In this document: positions 17,944-26,357 of the stretch, one piece after another
Layout of the letters: each line of letters starts with the position of its first letter
Position numbering within the stretch: the stretch's first letter is position 1
Assembly (NCBI GenBank): GCA_029861955.1
Contig: JAOTYK010000027.1
Location: 1 to 47,985 of the forward strand
Reading direction: 5' to 3'
Origin: Acidobacteriota bacterium
Lineage (GTDB): Bacteria; Acidobacteriota; Polarisedimenticolia; Polarisedimenticolales; Polarisedimenticolaceae
Length of the DNA stretch: 47,985 bases
Made by a program: the position numbers and the translations under genes
The notes under the pieces: model-generated
Told to the model about the DNA's origin: nothing
What the model saw: only the letters and a program-made list of their open reading frames with translations
Database searches by the model: none

Positions 17944-18693
17944 TTACGAGATATCTTGCTCTTCGATGCCGATGACGATCACGGTGATGTTGTCGTCGCC
18001 GCCCTTGGCGTTGGCCTGTTCGATCAGCCCGCCACAGGCTTCCTCCGGGGAGTCGGCGTAGCGAGCCAGGGTCTGCCGGATCTCCTCGTCGCTGACCATC
18101 GAATTCAAGCCGTCGGAGCAGAGCAGGTAGAGATCGCCGGGGCGAACCTCCGCATGGTTCAACTCGACCTCCGGGCTCTCCGCACTCCCCATGGCCCGGG
18201 TGACGACGTTGCGCATCGGGTGGTTGTGGGCCTCCTCGTCGCTGAGGACCCCGCGTCGAACCTGCTCCTCGACCCAGGAATGGTCTTCCGTGAGCCGATC
18301 CAGTTGTCCCTCTCGTAGACGGTAGGCGCGGCTGTCGCCGACGTGACCGATCAGTGCGTTATCGGCGACATGCCAGAACGTCACCAGCGTCGTCCCCATC
18401 CCGCGACGTTCTTCGTGGGTCGTCACCGACTCGCAAATCCGACGGTTGCCCTCGAGGATCGCCTCGACGAGTCGAGTCTCCGGCTGGGGGGCGGTCTCGT
18501 CGCTCTCGGTCCTACCATTGGCCGGGATTCGTTCGACGAGGGTCTCGATGGCAATCTGTGAGGCGACCTCACCGGCGGCGTGACCGCCCATGCCGTCGGC
18601 GATGGCGAAGAACTGTAAGTCGCGATCGACGACGAACTGGTCCTGGTTATTGGCGCGGCGTTTGCCGACGTCTGTTTTGCCAAATACCTTCAC
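17944..18693 (-). CDS. PP2C-family serine/threonine protein phosphatase
   Basis: Mn/Mg-dependent cytosolic phosphatase that removes phosphate from Ser/Thr residues, normally opposing a Hanks-type kinase. All PP2C motifs are present in 249 residues: KRRANNQDQFVVD, FAIADGMGGHAAGEVAS (metal-binding Asp), HVGDSRAYRLREGQL, LCSDGLNSM and GGDDNITVIVI. There is no membrane segment or extra domain, like Stp1/PrpC. The start is GTG, overlapping the stop of the TPR gene (GTGA). It is the last gene of a five-gene operon that contains no kinase, so the partner kinase must be elsewhere. Confidence 0.95.
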   Translation of the reverse strand: MKVFGKTDVGKRRANNQDQFVVDRDLQFFAIADGMGGHAAGEVASQIAIETLVERIPANGRTESDETAPQPETRLVEAILEGNRRICESVTTHEERRGMGTTLVTFWHVADNALIGHVGDSRAYRLREGQLDRLTEDHSWVEEQVRRGVLSDEEAHNHPMRNVVTRAMGSAESPEVELNHAEVRPGDLYLLCSDGLNSMVSDEEIRQTLARYADSPEEACGGLIEQANAKGGDDNITVIVIGIEEQDIS

Positions 18694-19673
18694 AGGGAAT
18701 TGCCTCGAGATACGGGTCGGCGTTTTTCCGGAAAAATCCCGGAGCGAAGCTCGGCCAGCTTCGTCACCGCGGCGGACTCACCGGGGTCGGTGTCGACGAT
18801 CGCCTGTAACTTCTCCTCCGCCTGCTTGTAGTCCGCCGCCCGAATCAGCGTAAACGCCAGATTCATCCGAGGTGCGCGGAAATCGGGTGAAAGATCGGCG
18901 GCCGTTGAAAATGCGTCAACGGCCTCCTCGTAACGTTCAAGTTCGCAGAGTACCACGCCGCGGAAATTGTGGAGATCCGGGTAGCGTGGCCCCAGCTCCA
19001 GCGCGCAATCGAAATCGATCAGCGCCTTCTCGTAGTCCTCGGATTGGAGCCACTCCATCGCCGTGACCCTGTAGGCCTCGCACAACTCGGGGGCACTCCG
19101 GAAGACCCGGTGAAACTGGTCGCGCGCGACGGCTACATCCTTTTTCTTCAACGCTTTAAGGCCCACATTGAAGGGCTCCGTCGTTCGGGCCTGGCGGATC
19201 TCCAGGGCCCGGGAGAACGCCTTCTCCGCGTCGGGGAGGCGGCCGGCATCCAGGAGGCAGAAGCTGAGGCCGACATGGGCCTGCAGATAGCTGTCGGAGA
19301 TCTTGATGGCGGCCCGGTAGGCTCGGACGGCCGCGTCGAAGCGGTTGAGCTTCTCGTTGAGTTGTCCGATCCGGAACTGGAGATCGGGAAAGTCGTCGCA
19401 GATCTCGGTCGCCCGTTCGAGTTGGGCGATGGCCTCCTCGATCTCCTCGCGGGACTCGAGCCGCTCGGCCCGTCCCACAAGAGCCAGAGTCAGATAATGG
19501 CGTGCCGACGCCAGGTCTTCGTCCGAGAGCGTTTCCTCGTCTTCCTCTTCTTTTTTCAGAGCCTTGCGGAAGAACTCCTCGGCCTGCCGGAACTCTCGGC
19601 GAGCGTAATGGTACATCCCAGACTTGACCTGGTAATTACCCGTCAGTTGCTGGATCTCTTTCAGCAGACGCAT
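18690..19673 (-). CDS. TPR-repeat protein
   Basis: This 327-residue, predicted cytosolic protein is made almost wholly of tetratricopeptide repeats. Examples are ARREFRQAEEFFRKALKKEE near residue 25, NRFDAAVRAYRAAIKISD near 110, EDYEKALIDFDCALELGPRY near 215 and ERYEEAVDAFSTAADLSPDF near 250, up to about eight in all. TPR arrays are scaffolds for protein-protein contacts. There is no signal peptide. It overlaps the PP2C gene by 4 bases and lies 25 bases after a repeat protein, so a role in presenting substrates or regulating the phosphatase is plausible inference. The tail after the last repeat is short and basic (FPEKRRPVSRGNSL). Confidence 0.88.
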   Translation of the reverse strand: MRLLKEIQQLTGNYQVKSGMYHYARREFRQAEEFFRKALKKEEEDEETLSDEDLASARHYLTLALVGRAERLESREEIEEAIAQLERATEICDDFPDLQFRIGQLNEKLNRFDAAVRAYRAAIKISDSYLQAHVGLSFCLLDAGRLPDAEKAFSRALEIRQARTTEPFNVGLKALKKKDVAVARDQFHRVFRSAPELCEAYRVTAMEWLQSEDYEKALIDFDCALELGPRYPDLHNFRGVVLCELERYEEAVDAFSTAADLSPDFRAPRMNLAFTLIRAADYKQAEEKLQAIVDTDPGESAAVTKLAELRSGIFPEKRRPVSRGNSL

Positions 19674-19698
19674 CGAACTCTACCCCTCGCTGTCGACG

Positions 19699-20817
19699 CT
19701 ACTTCTTACGAAGTTTGTTTCCCTGTTGTTGCGTCCGTGTGTCAAAGGTCCGCTTGGCCATCCGACGGATCAACTGAGGAACCTCGCGCGATCTCGCCAG
19801 GTCGCGGAGGTCCTTGTTCTGTAGTCGTGACACAAAATTCATCGAAACACTCTGTGGCGTCTTCGGGTTGTTGATCAACGACTTGATCACGGTATAACTC
19901 TTGATCCATTCCCTGGAGCCGCCCACCATTCTCAGTACGTCTTCCGAGACATTTCGCATCTGAGCGATCGTCTCGATCTCCGTGTCACTGAGTCTCGGGT
20001 TCTTGAGAACTCCCAACGAGACGACCTTGTTGGTATCCCGAATCAGGATCGACCGCTCCTCACGTCCGCCCTTCATCGCAAGGATAGCCTTGTGGGCGGC
20101 GGACAGCGTGACGATCTTACTGAACGTGCTTCGAATCTGCGGGTCGTCGGATTGTTCGAGTTCCTCGGCGCCCATGATCTCGCTGACCGACATGAGTTCG
20201 CCGACATCGACGTCCAGTAGTCGGGCCATCGTCTCGACGTCGTCGACGTCAAGGTTCTCGTCGCCCTCCGGCGTCTCCGGGGCATCGCCGGCTTCCTCGC
20301 GTGCCTTCTCGGCCAGGTCGCTGGCACGTTCGAGGAACTCGAGGATGCGACCGCGCTGACCGGCAGAGATCGCCGGGTTCAGCATGAGCCGCTCGAGCAG
20401 CATCGGGCGAGCCAGTAGTCGTTCCTCGTTGGTCAGAACCAACTGGCAGACATCGGCGTTTCCTCCCGCGGCCAGGATGGCCAACGCGGCATCCGGTACC
20501 GCCGGGTGGAACGCGATCGGTTCGGCCAGATCGATCGCCCGGCTGGCCTGGGTAGCGAAGTGCACCAGGACCTGTGGTGGGCAGTCGGCATCCGCCAGCA
20601 CCGTGCGGGTTTCCTCGTTCGTGAGTGCACCCAGACTCGCGGCGGCGGCGGACTTGACCTCCTCGTCGTTGTCTTCCGACAGAGCGATGAAGAGTCGAAC
20701 CAACGTCGGTCGCGGTAGCGGGAGGGCGCCTCGGGCTGCGGCCGTACGAAGATGCGCAGCCGCCGTCCCGTCCAGGATCCCGTTGACGAGGGTCTCGATT
20801 GGAGAGTCTTGACTCAT
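19699..20817 (-). CDS. HEAT-like helical repeat protein, unknown function
   Basis: A 372-residue soluble, all-helical protein. The N-terminal half has HEAT/Leu-rich-variant-like units such as DNDEEVKSAAAASLGALTNE and DADCPPQVLVHFA. An acidic linker (GDAPETPEGDENLDVDDVE) follows at about 185-205. The C-terminal part ends with NNPKTPQSVSMNFVSRLQNK and LRDLARSREVPQLIRRMAKR. That last element recurs in the protein encoded two genes upstream (DLHRLSNDAKVPRIVRLAAE), so the two are probably diverged paralogues. The start at 20817 overlaps the upstream stop as ATGA with a GGGGTGG ribosome site. No enzyme motif is visible. Its position between a RodZ-like protein and a TPR/PP2C pair suggests a scaffold. 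Confidence 0.75.
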   Translation of the reverse strand: MSQDSPIETLVNGILDGTAAAHLRTAAARGALPLPRPTLVRLFIALSEDNDEEVKSAAAASLGALTNEETRTVLADADCPPQVLVHFATQASRAIDLAEPIAFHPAVPDAALAILAAGGNADVCQLVLTNEERLLARPMLLERLMLNPAISAGQRGRILEFLERASDLAEKAREEAGDAPETPEGDENLDVDDVETMARLLDVDVGELMSVSEIMGAEELEQSDDPQIRSTFSKIVTLSAAHKAILAMKGGREERSILIRDTNKVVSLGVLKNPRLSDTEIETIAQMRNVSEDVLRMVGGSREWIKSYTVIKSLINNPKTPQSVSMNFVSRLQNKDLRDLARSREVPQLIRRMAKRTFDTRTQQQGNKLRKK

Positions 20818-21233
20818 CCGAACCACCCCATCAACCACGCGGTCAAACCGAGACCCAGGAGGACCGCAATGACGACTCCGCCCCAGAAGTAGATCCGTCG
20901 ATCTCCATGCTCGGGGGACTCGGTGAACTCGACGACCGGAACCCCGCCACCACGGGAGCCACGCAGGAGTCCGTCTTCGGCTGCGCTGCTGCCGTTCGTT
21001 TGCTGTTCCTGCATCAGGTACGCGTTGACCATGTCGTCGGCGGAGACTCCGATGAACTCCGCGTAGGCCCGAACGAACCCGCGATTGAAGACGCCGCCGG
21101 GCAGCTGCCGGAATTCATTTCGCTCGAGGGCTTCGAGGTGCCGCAGGCTGATCTTGGTGGCCTCTGCAACCTCACGCAGCGAGATCTGTCGTAGCTCTCG
21201 CTCTCGCCTGAGTTCTTCCCCGAATGACGGCAT
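20814..21233 (-). CDS. Short RodZ-like protein: cytoplasmic HTH plus one membrane span
   Basis: The 139-residue protein has an N-terminal Xre/HTH_25 domain (GEELRRERELRQISLREVAE, then LRHLEALERNEFRQLPGGVF and GFVRAYAEFIGVSADDMV). This domain in RodZ contacts MreB rather than DNA. After a polar linker there is a single C-terminal membrane helix (IYFWGGVVIAVLLGLGLTAW) and then the end. Canonical RodZ is about 300 residues and carries a periplasmic DUF4115 domain, which is missing here. No frameshift is apparent. The start codon follows the upstream stop with no gap (TAGATG), so translation is coupled to the preceding repeat-protein gene. Confidence 0.82.
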   Translation of the reverse strand: MPSFGEELRRERELRQISLREVAEATKISLRHLEALERNEFRQLPGGVFNRGFVRAYAEFIGVSADDMVNAYLMQEQQTNGSSAAEDGLLRGSRGGGVPVVEFTESPEHGDRRIYFWGGVVIAVLLGLGLTAWLMGWFG

Positions 21234-21929
21234 CTATCGTTGCTCCGATCGCCCGGATCGGGTTACGGACTCCCGCCTGCGTTCGGCAGCCAATCGCACG
21301 ATCCGTGGAACTTTAGCATCGTTACTTAGACGATGCAGGTCCTGGGAGTCTGCCCGGGCGACAATCCTCAGCGCATCGGCAACGGGCAGCGCGGGGTTGT
21401 GGAGCAGTCGCTGCCGGATCGGCCCGCGGCAGATCCACTTTGAGTGAACACCCAATTTGGCCAGAACCCTCGGGGGAGTCTGGGGCGCCCCGGCCAGGCG
21501 AAGGATCTCGTCTTCGCGCAGGAGCGGATTGTCCAGCAGGGCCACCAGGACTTCCGGGGTTGCGGCCTTCAGGAGCGACGGGATGACGCCGCGGGTGGCA
21601 AGCCTGGCGAACGTGATTCTCTCACCGAGCGCCAGGTTCTTCTGCCGCTGGGAGAGATACCGCTCCGCTTCGCGTCTGACGAGGATGTGAGCGTTCCGGC
21701 TGCGGCAGACATCGGCGAGTTGTTTCCAGAGCAGGTGTTGGACTAGGGTTCGTGAGATTCGCGTCGGCGTGCGAGGGTGGTTGACCAGCAAGAACCGGAA
21801 TTCGTGGGACGATGTCACGCGCCGGTCCTGGCTGATGTCGGTCAGCGTCTGGGCCGTCGTCGCGGGATCCCTCAGGAGCGCCCCGAGTTCCGCGGGCCGG
21901 GGCACCTGCATTGGTTCTTGATCGGTCAC
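21234..21929 (-). CDS. HEAT-like helical repeat protein, paralogue of the 19699-20817 product
   Basis: About 231 residues if translation begins at the GTG at 21929, which has AGGGGA about 12 bases upstream; an ATG at 21911 is an alternative without a ribosome site. A longer frame runs back into the divergent protease gene and is rejected. The protein is helical with repeated units such as RDPATTAQTLTDISQDRRVT, DNPLLREDEILRLAGAPQTP and HNPALPVADALRIVARADSQ, each with a Pro-containing turn as in HEAT/LRV solenoids. The end (HRLSNDAKVPRIVRLAAERR) matches the end of the other repeat protein in this operon. It is the first gene of the operon, 36 bases from a divergent protease gene. Function unknown. 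Confidence 0.68.
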   Translation of the reverse strand: MTDQEPMQVPRPAELGALLRDPATTAQTLTDISQDRRVTSSHEFRFLLVNHPRTPTRISRTLVQHLLWKQLADVCRSRNAHILVRREAERYLSQRQKNLALGERITFARLATRGVIPSLLKAATPEVLVALLDNPLLREDEILRLAGAPQTPPRVLAKLGVHSKWICRGPIRQRLLHNPALPVADALRIVARADSQDLHRLSNDAKVPRIVRLAAERRRESVTRSGRSEQR

Positions 21930-21965
21930 CTGGCGAATATATCCCCTGAGAGCGAGAGACAACCC

Positions 21966-22667
21966 GTGTTCGATTTTTCCACGGAGAAACTGGCACTTTT
22001 GCCATTGTGGTTCGTCGCATTCCTGCTGGCACTCACCTGTCACGAGGCGGCTCACGCCTGGGTTGCGCTCCGTGGAGGCGACCGGACGGCCTATCTGGGC
22101 GGGCAGGTCACGCTGAATCCGCTTCCCCACATCCAACGAGAGCCGTTCGGAACAATCCTCGTTCCCTTCCTGACGTACCTGTTTGCCGGGTGGATGATGG
22201 GGTGGGCCAGCGCACCCTACGACCCCGATTGGGAGCGTCGCTATCCGCGACGGGCCGCATTGATGTCCGTGGCGGGACCGGTGGCGAATCTCATCCTCGC
22301 GGTCCTCGCGTTGCTGGCATTGCGCGCCGGCCTGTCAGGTGGCTGGTGGGAGTTGAACCGGGAGGCCACGTCCATCGCGCACCTGATCGCGGGTGTGGGG
22401 GAGCAGGGCGATATGCGTCTCGCAGGCGGACGGTTCCTCATCATCTCGATGGTGTTGAACAGCGCCCTGTGCATCTTCAACCTCATCCCGTTTCCACCGC
22501 TGGACGGCTACGGTGTACTGCAGGCGTTGGTGCCGTCGGCTCGTGAGTTCTACGAGAAGGTCGGCGCCGGACCCGGAAGCATGATCGGTTTGCTCGTCGC
22601 GTGGATGATCTTCGATCGGTTGTTCGGGTTCGTGCTGCCGCTCCTGTTGCTGGGTCTGACCGGCTAG
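21966..22667 (+). CDS. Site-2-type (M50) intramembrane metalloprotease
   Basis: A 233-residue polytopic membrane protein with the zinc-binding motif CHEAAHAWVA (His26, Glu27, His30) in a membrane helix and the third ligand Asp in NLIPFPPLDGYGVL. Five to six hydrophobic spans include PLWFVAFLLALT, RAALMSVAGPVANLILAVLA and a final helix near GFVLPLLLLGL. M50 enzymes cut transmembrane proteins such as anti-sigma factors; small family members like this one lack a PDZ domain. The GTG at 21966 is chosen because the protein then begins right before the first helix, as in homologues; upstream in-frame codons overlap the divergent gene. The next gene starts 25 bases downstream and is probably co-transcribed. 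Confidence 0.88.
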   Translation: MFDFSTEKLALLPLWFVAFLLALTCHEAAHAWVALRGGDRTAYLGGQVTLNPLPHIQREPFGTILVPFLTYLFAGWMMGWASAPYDPDWERRYPRRAALMSVAGPVANLILAVLALLALRAGLSGGWWELNREATSIAHLIAGVGEQGDMRLAGGRFLIISMVLNSALCIFNLIPFPPLDGYGVLQALVPSAREFYEKVGAGPGSMIGLLVAWMIFDRLFGFVLPLLLLGLTG

Positions 22668-22692
22668 CGGCCATCAGGACTAGAATGGTCCG

Positions 22693-23253
22693 ATGTCAAC
22701 CGAAGGGCACGAAGAAGAGTCGTCTCGTCGATCGTGGCTTCGCACCGCGATGATGATCGGGGGCGTCGTCATCGTCTACCTGCTGTGGGCGCAGTTCGCG
22801 ACGGGACTGCGTCTTGTCGAGCCCGCCGAGGCCTCGCCGGCATCGAAGCTGGTTCTTACCGACGAATCGGGTCGCGTCGTCGACCTGTCCGCGTTCGAGG
22901 GGCAGGTGGTCGTGGTCAACCTGTGGGCGGGTTGGTGTGGGCCCTGTCGGCGTGAGATCCCCGCGATCAACGACGTTCACGACGCGCTCGGCGATCGCGG
23001 ACTCGTCATTCTGGGCGTCAACCTGGATGACCCGTCGGCCGGGACGCTGACCGACCTGAAGGCGCGGCACCGGATCCGTTACCCGGTCTACGCTCCGGCA
23101 GCGCGCCTGGTTGGGAGCTTCGCCGTGTCGGATGTGATTCCCCAGACATGGGTCATTGATCGGAAGGGTCGCGTCCGGGCTGCCCATCGTGGCGTAGTCT
23201 CACGACGCTCGCTGATGCGTGTCGGTCGTCAGCTCCTGGACGAGCCGCGCTAG
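22693..23253 (+). CDS. Membrane-anchored TlpA/ResA-like thioredoxin
   Basis: A 186-residue thiol-disulfide oxidoreductase of the AhpC/TSA-Redoxin group. It has one N-terminal membrane anchor (residues about 19-40) and a periplasmic thioredoxin fold with the active site WAGWCGPCRREIP (Cys82, Cys85) and the cis-Pro in VIPQTWVIDRKG. Such proteins reduce apocytochrome c or other exported disulfides. The start is the ATG at 22693, with only a weak ribosome site. It follows the M50 protease gene on the same strand. Its TAG stop interlocks with the TAG of the convergent M23 gene inside one CTAG. Confidence 0.92.
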   Translation: MSTEGHEEESSRRSWLRTAMMIGGVVIVYLLWAQFATGLRLVEPAEASPASKLVLTDESGRVVDLSAFEGQVVVVNLWAGWCGPCRREIPAINDVHDALGDRGLVILGVNLDDPSAGTLTDLKARHRIRYPVYAPAARLVGSFAVSDVIPQTWVIDRKGRVRAAHRGVVSRRSLMRVGRQLLDEPR

Positions 23254-24578
23254 CTGCCGACCCCGACCGTGGGGTTGCCGTCGTCGGTCGATGCGATCTG
23301 ACGCTCGCGCTCTCGAATCGGGTCTTCGCGATGGAGGTGGTCGCCCCAACGATCGGCGGCCTGGTCCAGCCAGGGACGGAGCGATGGTGCAAGCGGCTCT
23401 CGCGACGGGTTGTCCATGCGCATCGGGTCGATGGGGCGTTTGTTGCGAAGGACCGTGTAGTGCAGATGGGGGCCCGTGGCGCGACCGCTGGATCCGACGA
23501 ACCCAATGACCTGATTCTGCTTTACGCTGACGCCGGGACGAATGCCACGGGCCAGACGCTGGAAGTGACCGTAGATGGTGGTGTATTCCCCGTTGTGTCG
23601 GACGCGAACGGCCCGCCCGAGTGGGCCATCCCAACCGGCTCGGGCGACTCGGCCGTCGGCCGTCGCAACGACGGGCGTCCCCGGTGCTGCAGCGAAATCG
23701 ACACCGTGATGCGGGGAGACCCGGCGGGTCACCGGGTGCAGTCGGTTTCTCGAGAATCGACTGCTGATCCTGCGATAGTTCAGCGGACTCTTGAGGAAGC
23801 TCTTACGTAGCGGTTGTCCGTCACGATCGTAGAAGTCGCCGGCACTGCTTCCATCCGCAACCCAGAAACCTTCTGCCGAGGCGACGGCGCCGTGGTATCG
23901 CGCGGCGAGGATGCGACCCATGGACACGAACTCGCCGGTCTCCCGGGCGGCGGAGCCGAAATGGGGTAGATCGGTAGGGACGGCACCGAGCGTCAGCACC
24001 TCGTAGACGAGCCGGACGGCATCGCCGGGTCGCGGGTCGACGTAGAGATCGACATCCCACTGCATCACGTCGGCAAACGCTGCCGTGACCGACGCTCCGT
24101 TGGGGAGATGTCCAAGCGCCTGTGCGACCGACGACTCGATGACGCCGCCGTCGTGACGAGTCGATCGGATGAGCGGAAGCGGCAGGAGTTCGGTTCGATG
24201 GCCATCCGAGTCGAGATGGATGCGTAGAAAACGATCCGTCTGGTCACGTACCGCAATCGAGAGGATCTCGTCGTCCAGCGTATAGGTCGCAACGAGCCCC
24301 GTCTGTGGTTTCAGCCGACGGAGATCCAGGTGGCGACCGACCGTGGCGAGGACGTCGGTTCGTAGGTCGGGTTCGAGGCCGAGACGATCCAGCGTGCCGC
24401 TCAGCGTGCCGCCCCGACCCAGGGTCTCGCGGACGATCCGGGTGCTGCCCGTGGCGTCGGCCGAGACGTCGTCCGCGGAACGGACCGGACCCCCGGACGA
24501 CGCGGTGGTGTCCGGACGACCCACACAACTGACCGCAAGGGTCAGCAGGAAAATGGCAAGCCAGAACTGGAAGCTCAT
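23250..24578 (-). CDS. Lipoprotein M23-family peptidoglycan endopeptidase (MepM/ShyA-like)
   Basis: A 442-residue LytM-type zinc endopeptidase expected to cut peptide cross-links in peptidoglycan. It starts with a lipoprotein signal (MSFQFWLAIFLLTLAVSC, lipid Cys18). Next comes an OapA/LysM-like region (about 60-130) and a beta-rich middle with GDAVRLVYEVLT. The catalytic domain has HxxxD in VSPHHGVDFAAAPGTPVVAT and HxH in TGPHLHYTVLRNKRPIDP, with all zinc ligands intact. The start is set by the signal peptide; upstream in-frame codons encode a Cys/Pro-rich stretch unlike any leader. It is divergent from the DUF1573 gene and convergent with the TlpA gene, sharing a CTAG stop overlap. Confidence 0.92.
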   Translation of the reverse strand: MSFQFWLAIFLLTLAVSCVGRPDTTASSGGPVRSADDVSADATGSTRIVRETLGRGGTLSGTLDRLGLEPDLRTDVLATVGRHLDLRRLKPQTGLVATYTLDDEILSIAVRDQTDRFLRIHLDSDGHRTELLPLPLIRSTRHDGGVIESSVAQALGHLPNGASVTAAFADVMQWDVDLYVDPRPGDAVRLVYEVLTLGAVPTDLPHFGSAARETGEFVSMGRILAARYHGAVASAEGFWVADGSSAGDFYDRDGQPLRKSFLKSPLNYRRISSRFSRNRLHPVTRRVSPHHGVDFAAAPGTPVVATADGRVARAGWDGPLGRAVRVRHNGEYTTIYGHFQRLARGIRPGVSVKQNQVIGFVGSSGRATGPHLHYTVLRNKRPIDPMRMDNPSREPLAPSLRPWLDQAADRWGDHLHREDPIRERERQIASTDDGNPTVGVGS

Positions 24579-24679
24579 GGGGCCGGGGGAACGGCTCGAT
24601 CTCAGCAAGGAAAGCCTTTCACAAACGACGCCCGATGGCGGATCTGGCCCCGGGCAGAGGATACACCACTCCCGTCGAG

Positions 24680-24708
24680 TGGGCACCGGGCAGACCACAC
24701 CGTATGAT
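24680..24708 (+). promoter_or_regulatory. Possible sigma70 promoter of the DUF1573 gene
   Basis: TGGGCA (24680-24685), 17 bases, then TATGAT (24703-24708). The -10 matches 5 of 6 and the -35 matches 4 of 6. The start of transcription would lie near 24715, 35 bases before the ATG. Confidence 0.4.
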
Positions 24709-24749
24709 CGTATGCATGCCAGGCCACCGCGGCCCCGGAGACTTCGTCC

Positions 24750-25781
24750 ATGCGACTAAATATAGGGTCCACTTTCGCCGTTCGCCCACCCGGTATTCTC
24801 CGGGGAGTTACGGCCCTGCTCGTCTTCTCGTGGATGGCCGTCAGCGGCCTGCTGGCGGGACCGCTGCTCGAATTTGAGGCCCGAGAGATCGACCTGGGGG
24901 AGATCACGAGGGGCGAGTCTCGCGACGGGACCTTCACCCTCCATAACCGCGGGGACCAGCCACTCCTCATCCATCGCGTGAAGCCGGCCTGTGGCTGCAC
25001 GTTGGCCGACTACGACGCATCGATCGCCCCGGGCGAGAGCGGGGAGATCCGCGTAACCGTACACACCGAGACCCTTCAAGGGCCGATCGCCCGCAGCATC
25101 GGTGTCGACACCAACGATCCCGAAGCCGCAAGGATCAGCTTGATCGTGCGTGCCGACGTCAAGTACAGCGTGATGCTGCTCCCGGGCGCGAACGCGAGGA
25201 TGAGCAACGTTCGTAACGGGATGGAGAAGGCGTTCATCCTGGTCAAGAAGGAGCCGACGGAGTTGGGATCCCTGGAGATCCGCGATCTGCAGGCGACTAT
25301 TCCGTGGATCACGACCCAGGCGACCCGACTCACCGAGGTCCGCCCGGCGGGCGACGGGATGCCGACGGGGCGTGCCGGTGATTGGGTCATCGAATTGGGA
25401 ATCGGTGCCGACGTCGAGTACGGCTCGCGCAACGAACGGATCACATTCAAGACCGGGCTCACGCGCGAGCCCGAGATCTCCTTCCCTGTCGGAGTCGTCG
25501 TTCGACCACCCGTCAATCTATCCCACGAGGCATTGACCATCGTTCCGGGTAGTCCCGTAGAACCGCTCCTCCTGACCGTTCGAAGGAAGTTGGATCCATC
25601 GACCTTGAAGATCACTGCAGAACCGAAGACGATCGACGTGACCGTCGAGTCAACGGGGCCACGACATTATTCGGTCGCGGTGCGCTGGGATGGGGAGCAG
25701 CCGGAGGAAGGGTCGCTATCGATTAGCGTTGCAGAAATGACGCCCTACGTCATCCCGGTCATTCGAAAGGCGGCGGACTAG
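24750..25781 (+). CDS. Secreted DUF1573-domain protein
   Basis: A 343-residue exported protein. A signal peptide-like segment (GVTALLVFSWMAVSGLLAGP) is followed by a DUF1573 domain: FEAREIDLGEITRGESRDG, then the hallmark HRVKPACGCTLADYD, then IAPGESGEIRVTVHTETLQG and RSIGVDTNDPEA. This Ig-like fold (ASPM-SPD-2-Hydin class) is common in exported proteins of Bacteroidota, Planctomycetes and Acidobacteriota, with no firm biochemical role. The C-terminal half repeats beta-rich patterns (FPVGVVVRPPVNLSHEALTI), suggesting a second and third Ig-like unit. Its stop codon shares a CTAG with the convergent gene. Confidence 0.85.
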   Translation: MRLNIGSTFAVRPPGILRGVTALLVFSWMAVSGLLAGPLLEFEAREIDLGEITRGESRDGTFTLHNRGDQPLLIHRVKPACGCTLADYDASIAPGESGEIRVTVHTETLQGPIARSIGVDTNDPEAARISLIVRADVKYSVMLLPGANARMSNVRNGMEKAFILVKKEPTELGSLEIRDLQATIPWITTQATRLTEVRPAGDGMPTGRAGDWVIELGIGADVEYGSRNERITFKTGLTREPEISFPVGVVVRPPVNLSHEALTIVPGSPVEPLLLTVRRKLDPSTLKITAEPKTIDVTVESTGPRHYSVAVRWDGEQPEEGSLSISVAEMTPYVIPVIRKAAD

Positions 25782-26347
25782 TCGTCGCCGACGAAGCGTT
25801 GGAGGGCTCGCACGGTGTTGGCATAGTTTTCTGATTGCTCGCCGTCGTTTCGACGCCAGACCTCGAGGGCCGCGTCGAGAGACTTCCGGGCACCCGCACG
25901 ATCCCCGGCGCGCCCCTGACAGACTCCCAGGTTGTGAAGCGAGACGGCAACCCGTGGCTGGTCCGGTCCGAGCAACCGACTGAGGGATTCGATGCTGTTG
26001 CGATAGTGCGGGATCGCCAACGCCGGGCGGTCCGTGATCCGATACAGATCGGCCAACTCGTCAGAGGCCCGTGCACGCAGCAGTCCGGAAGGGTGTGCGG
26101 CGTCCGGTCTTGCGAGGAGCTTCACAAGGAGACCCTCGGCCCGATCGTGGGCACCCCCGGCCAGAGCAAGATTTGCCTCGACCAGTGTGGCTCGCCACTC
26201 GATCGCCGCCTCCGCCCGTTGTTCCGAGGCGGCCGACAGGATCGGCCGTTGGTTCTTGCTGCCGGACTCGACAGGCTCGGCGCATAGCACGCCGGCGAGG
26301 AGCGGCAAACACAGAATCGCGGCGGGTGCTGTGAGGGGTCGTCGCAT
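25778..26347 (-). CDS. Secreted small TPR-like protein
   Basis: The 189-residue protein has a signal peptide (PAAILCLPLLAGVLCAEP; a lipobox reading of LAGVLC is possible). It then has two to three TPR-like helical hairpins, including HDRAEGLLVKLLARPD, RPALAIPHYRNSIESLSRLL and the TPR_12-like QPRVAVSLHNLGVCQGRAGD with RAGARKSLDAALEVWRR. Family function cannot be inferred beyond a periplasmic protein-contact role. Translation starts at the ATG 26347 with GGTGGAGA seven to eight bases upstream, partly inside a hairpin. The gene follows two paralogous secreted proteins on the same strand. It ends convergently with DUF1573, sharing CTAG. Confidence 0.72.
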   Translation of the reverse strand: MRRPLTAPAAILCLPLLAGVLCAEPVESGSKNQRPILSAASEQRAEAAIEWRATLVEANLALAGGAHDRAEGLLVKLLARPDAAHPSGLLRARASDELADLYRITDRPALAIPHYRNSIESLSRLLGPDQPRVAVSLHNLGVCQGRAGDRAGARKSLDAALEVWRRNDGEQSENYANTVRALQRFVGDD

Positions 26348-26357
26348 GGCAAGGTCT

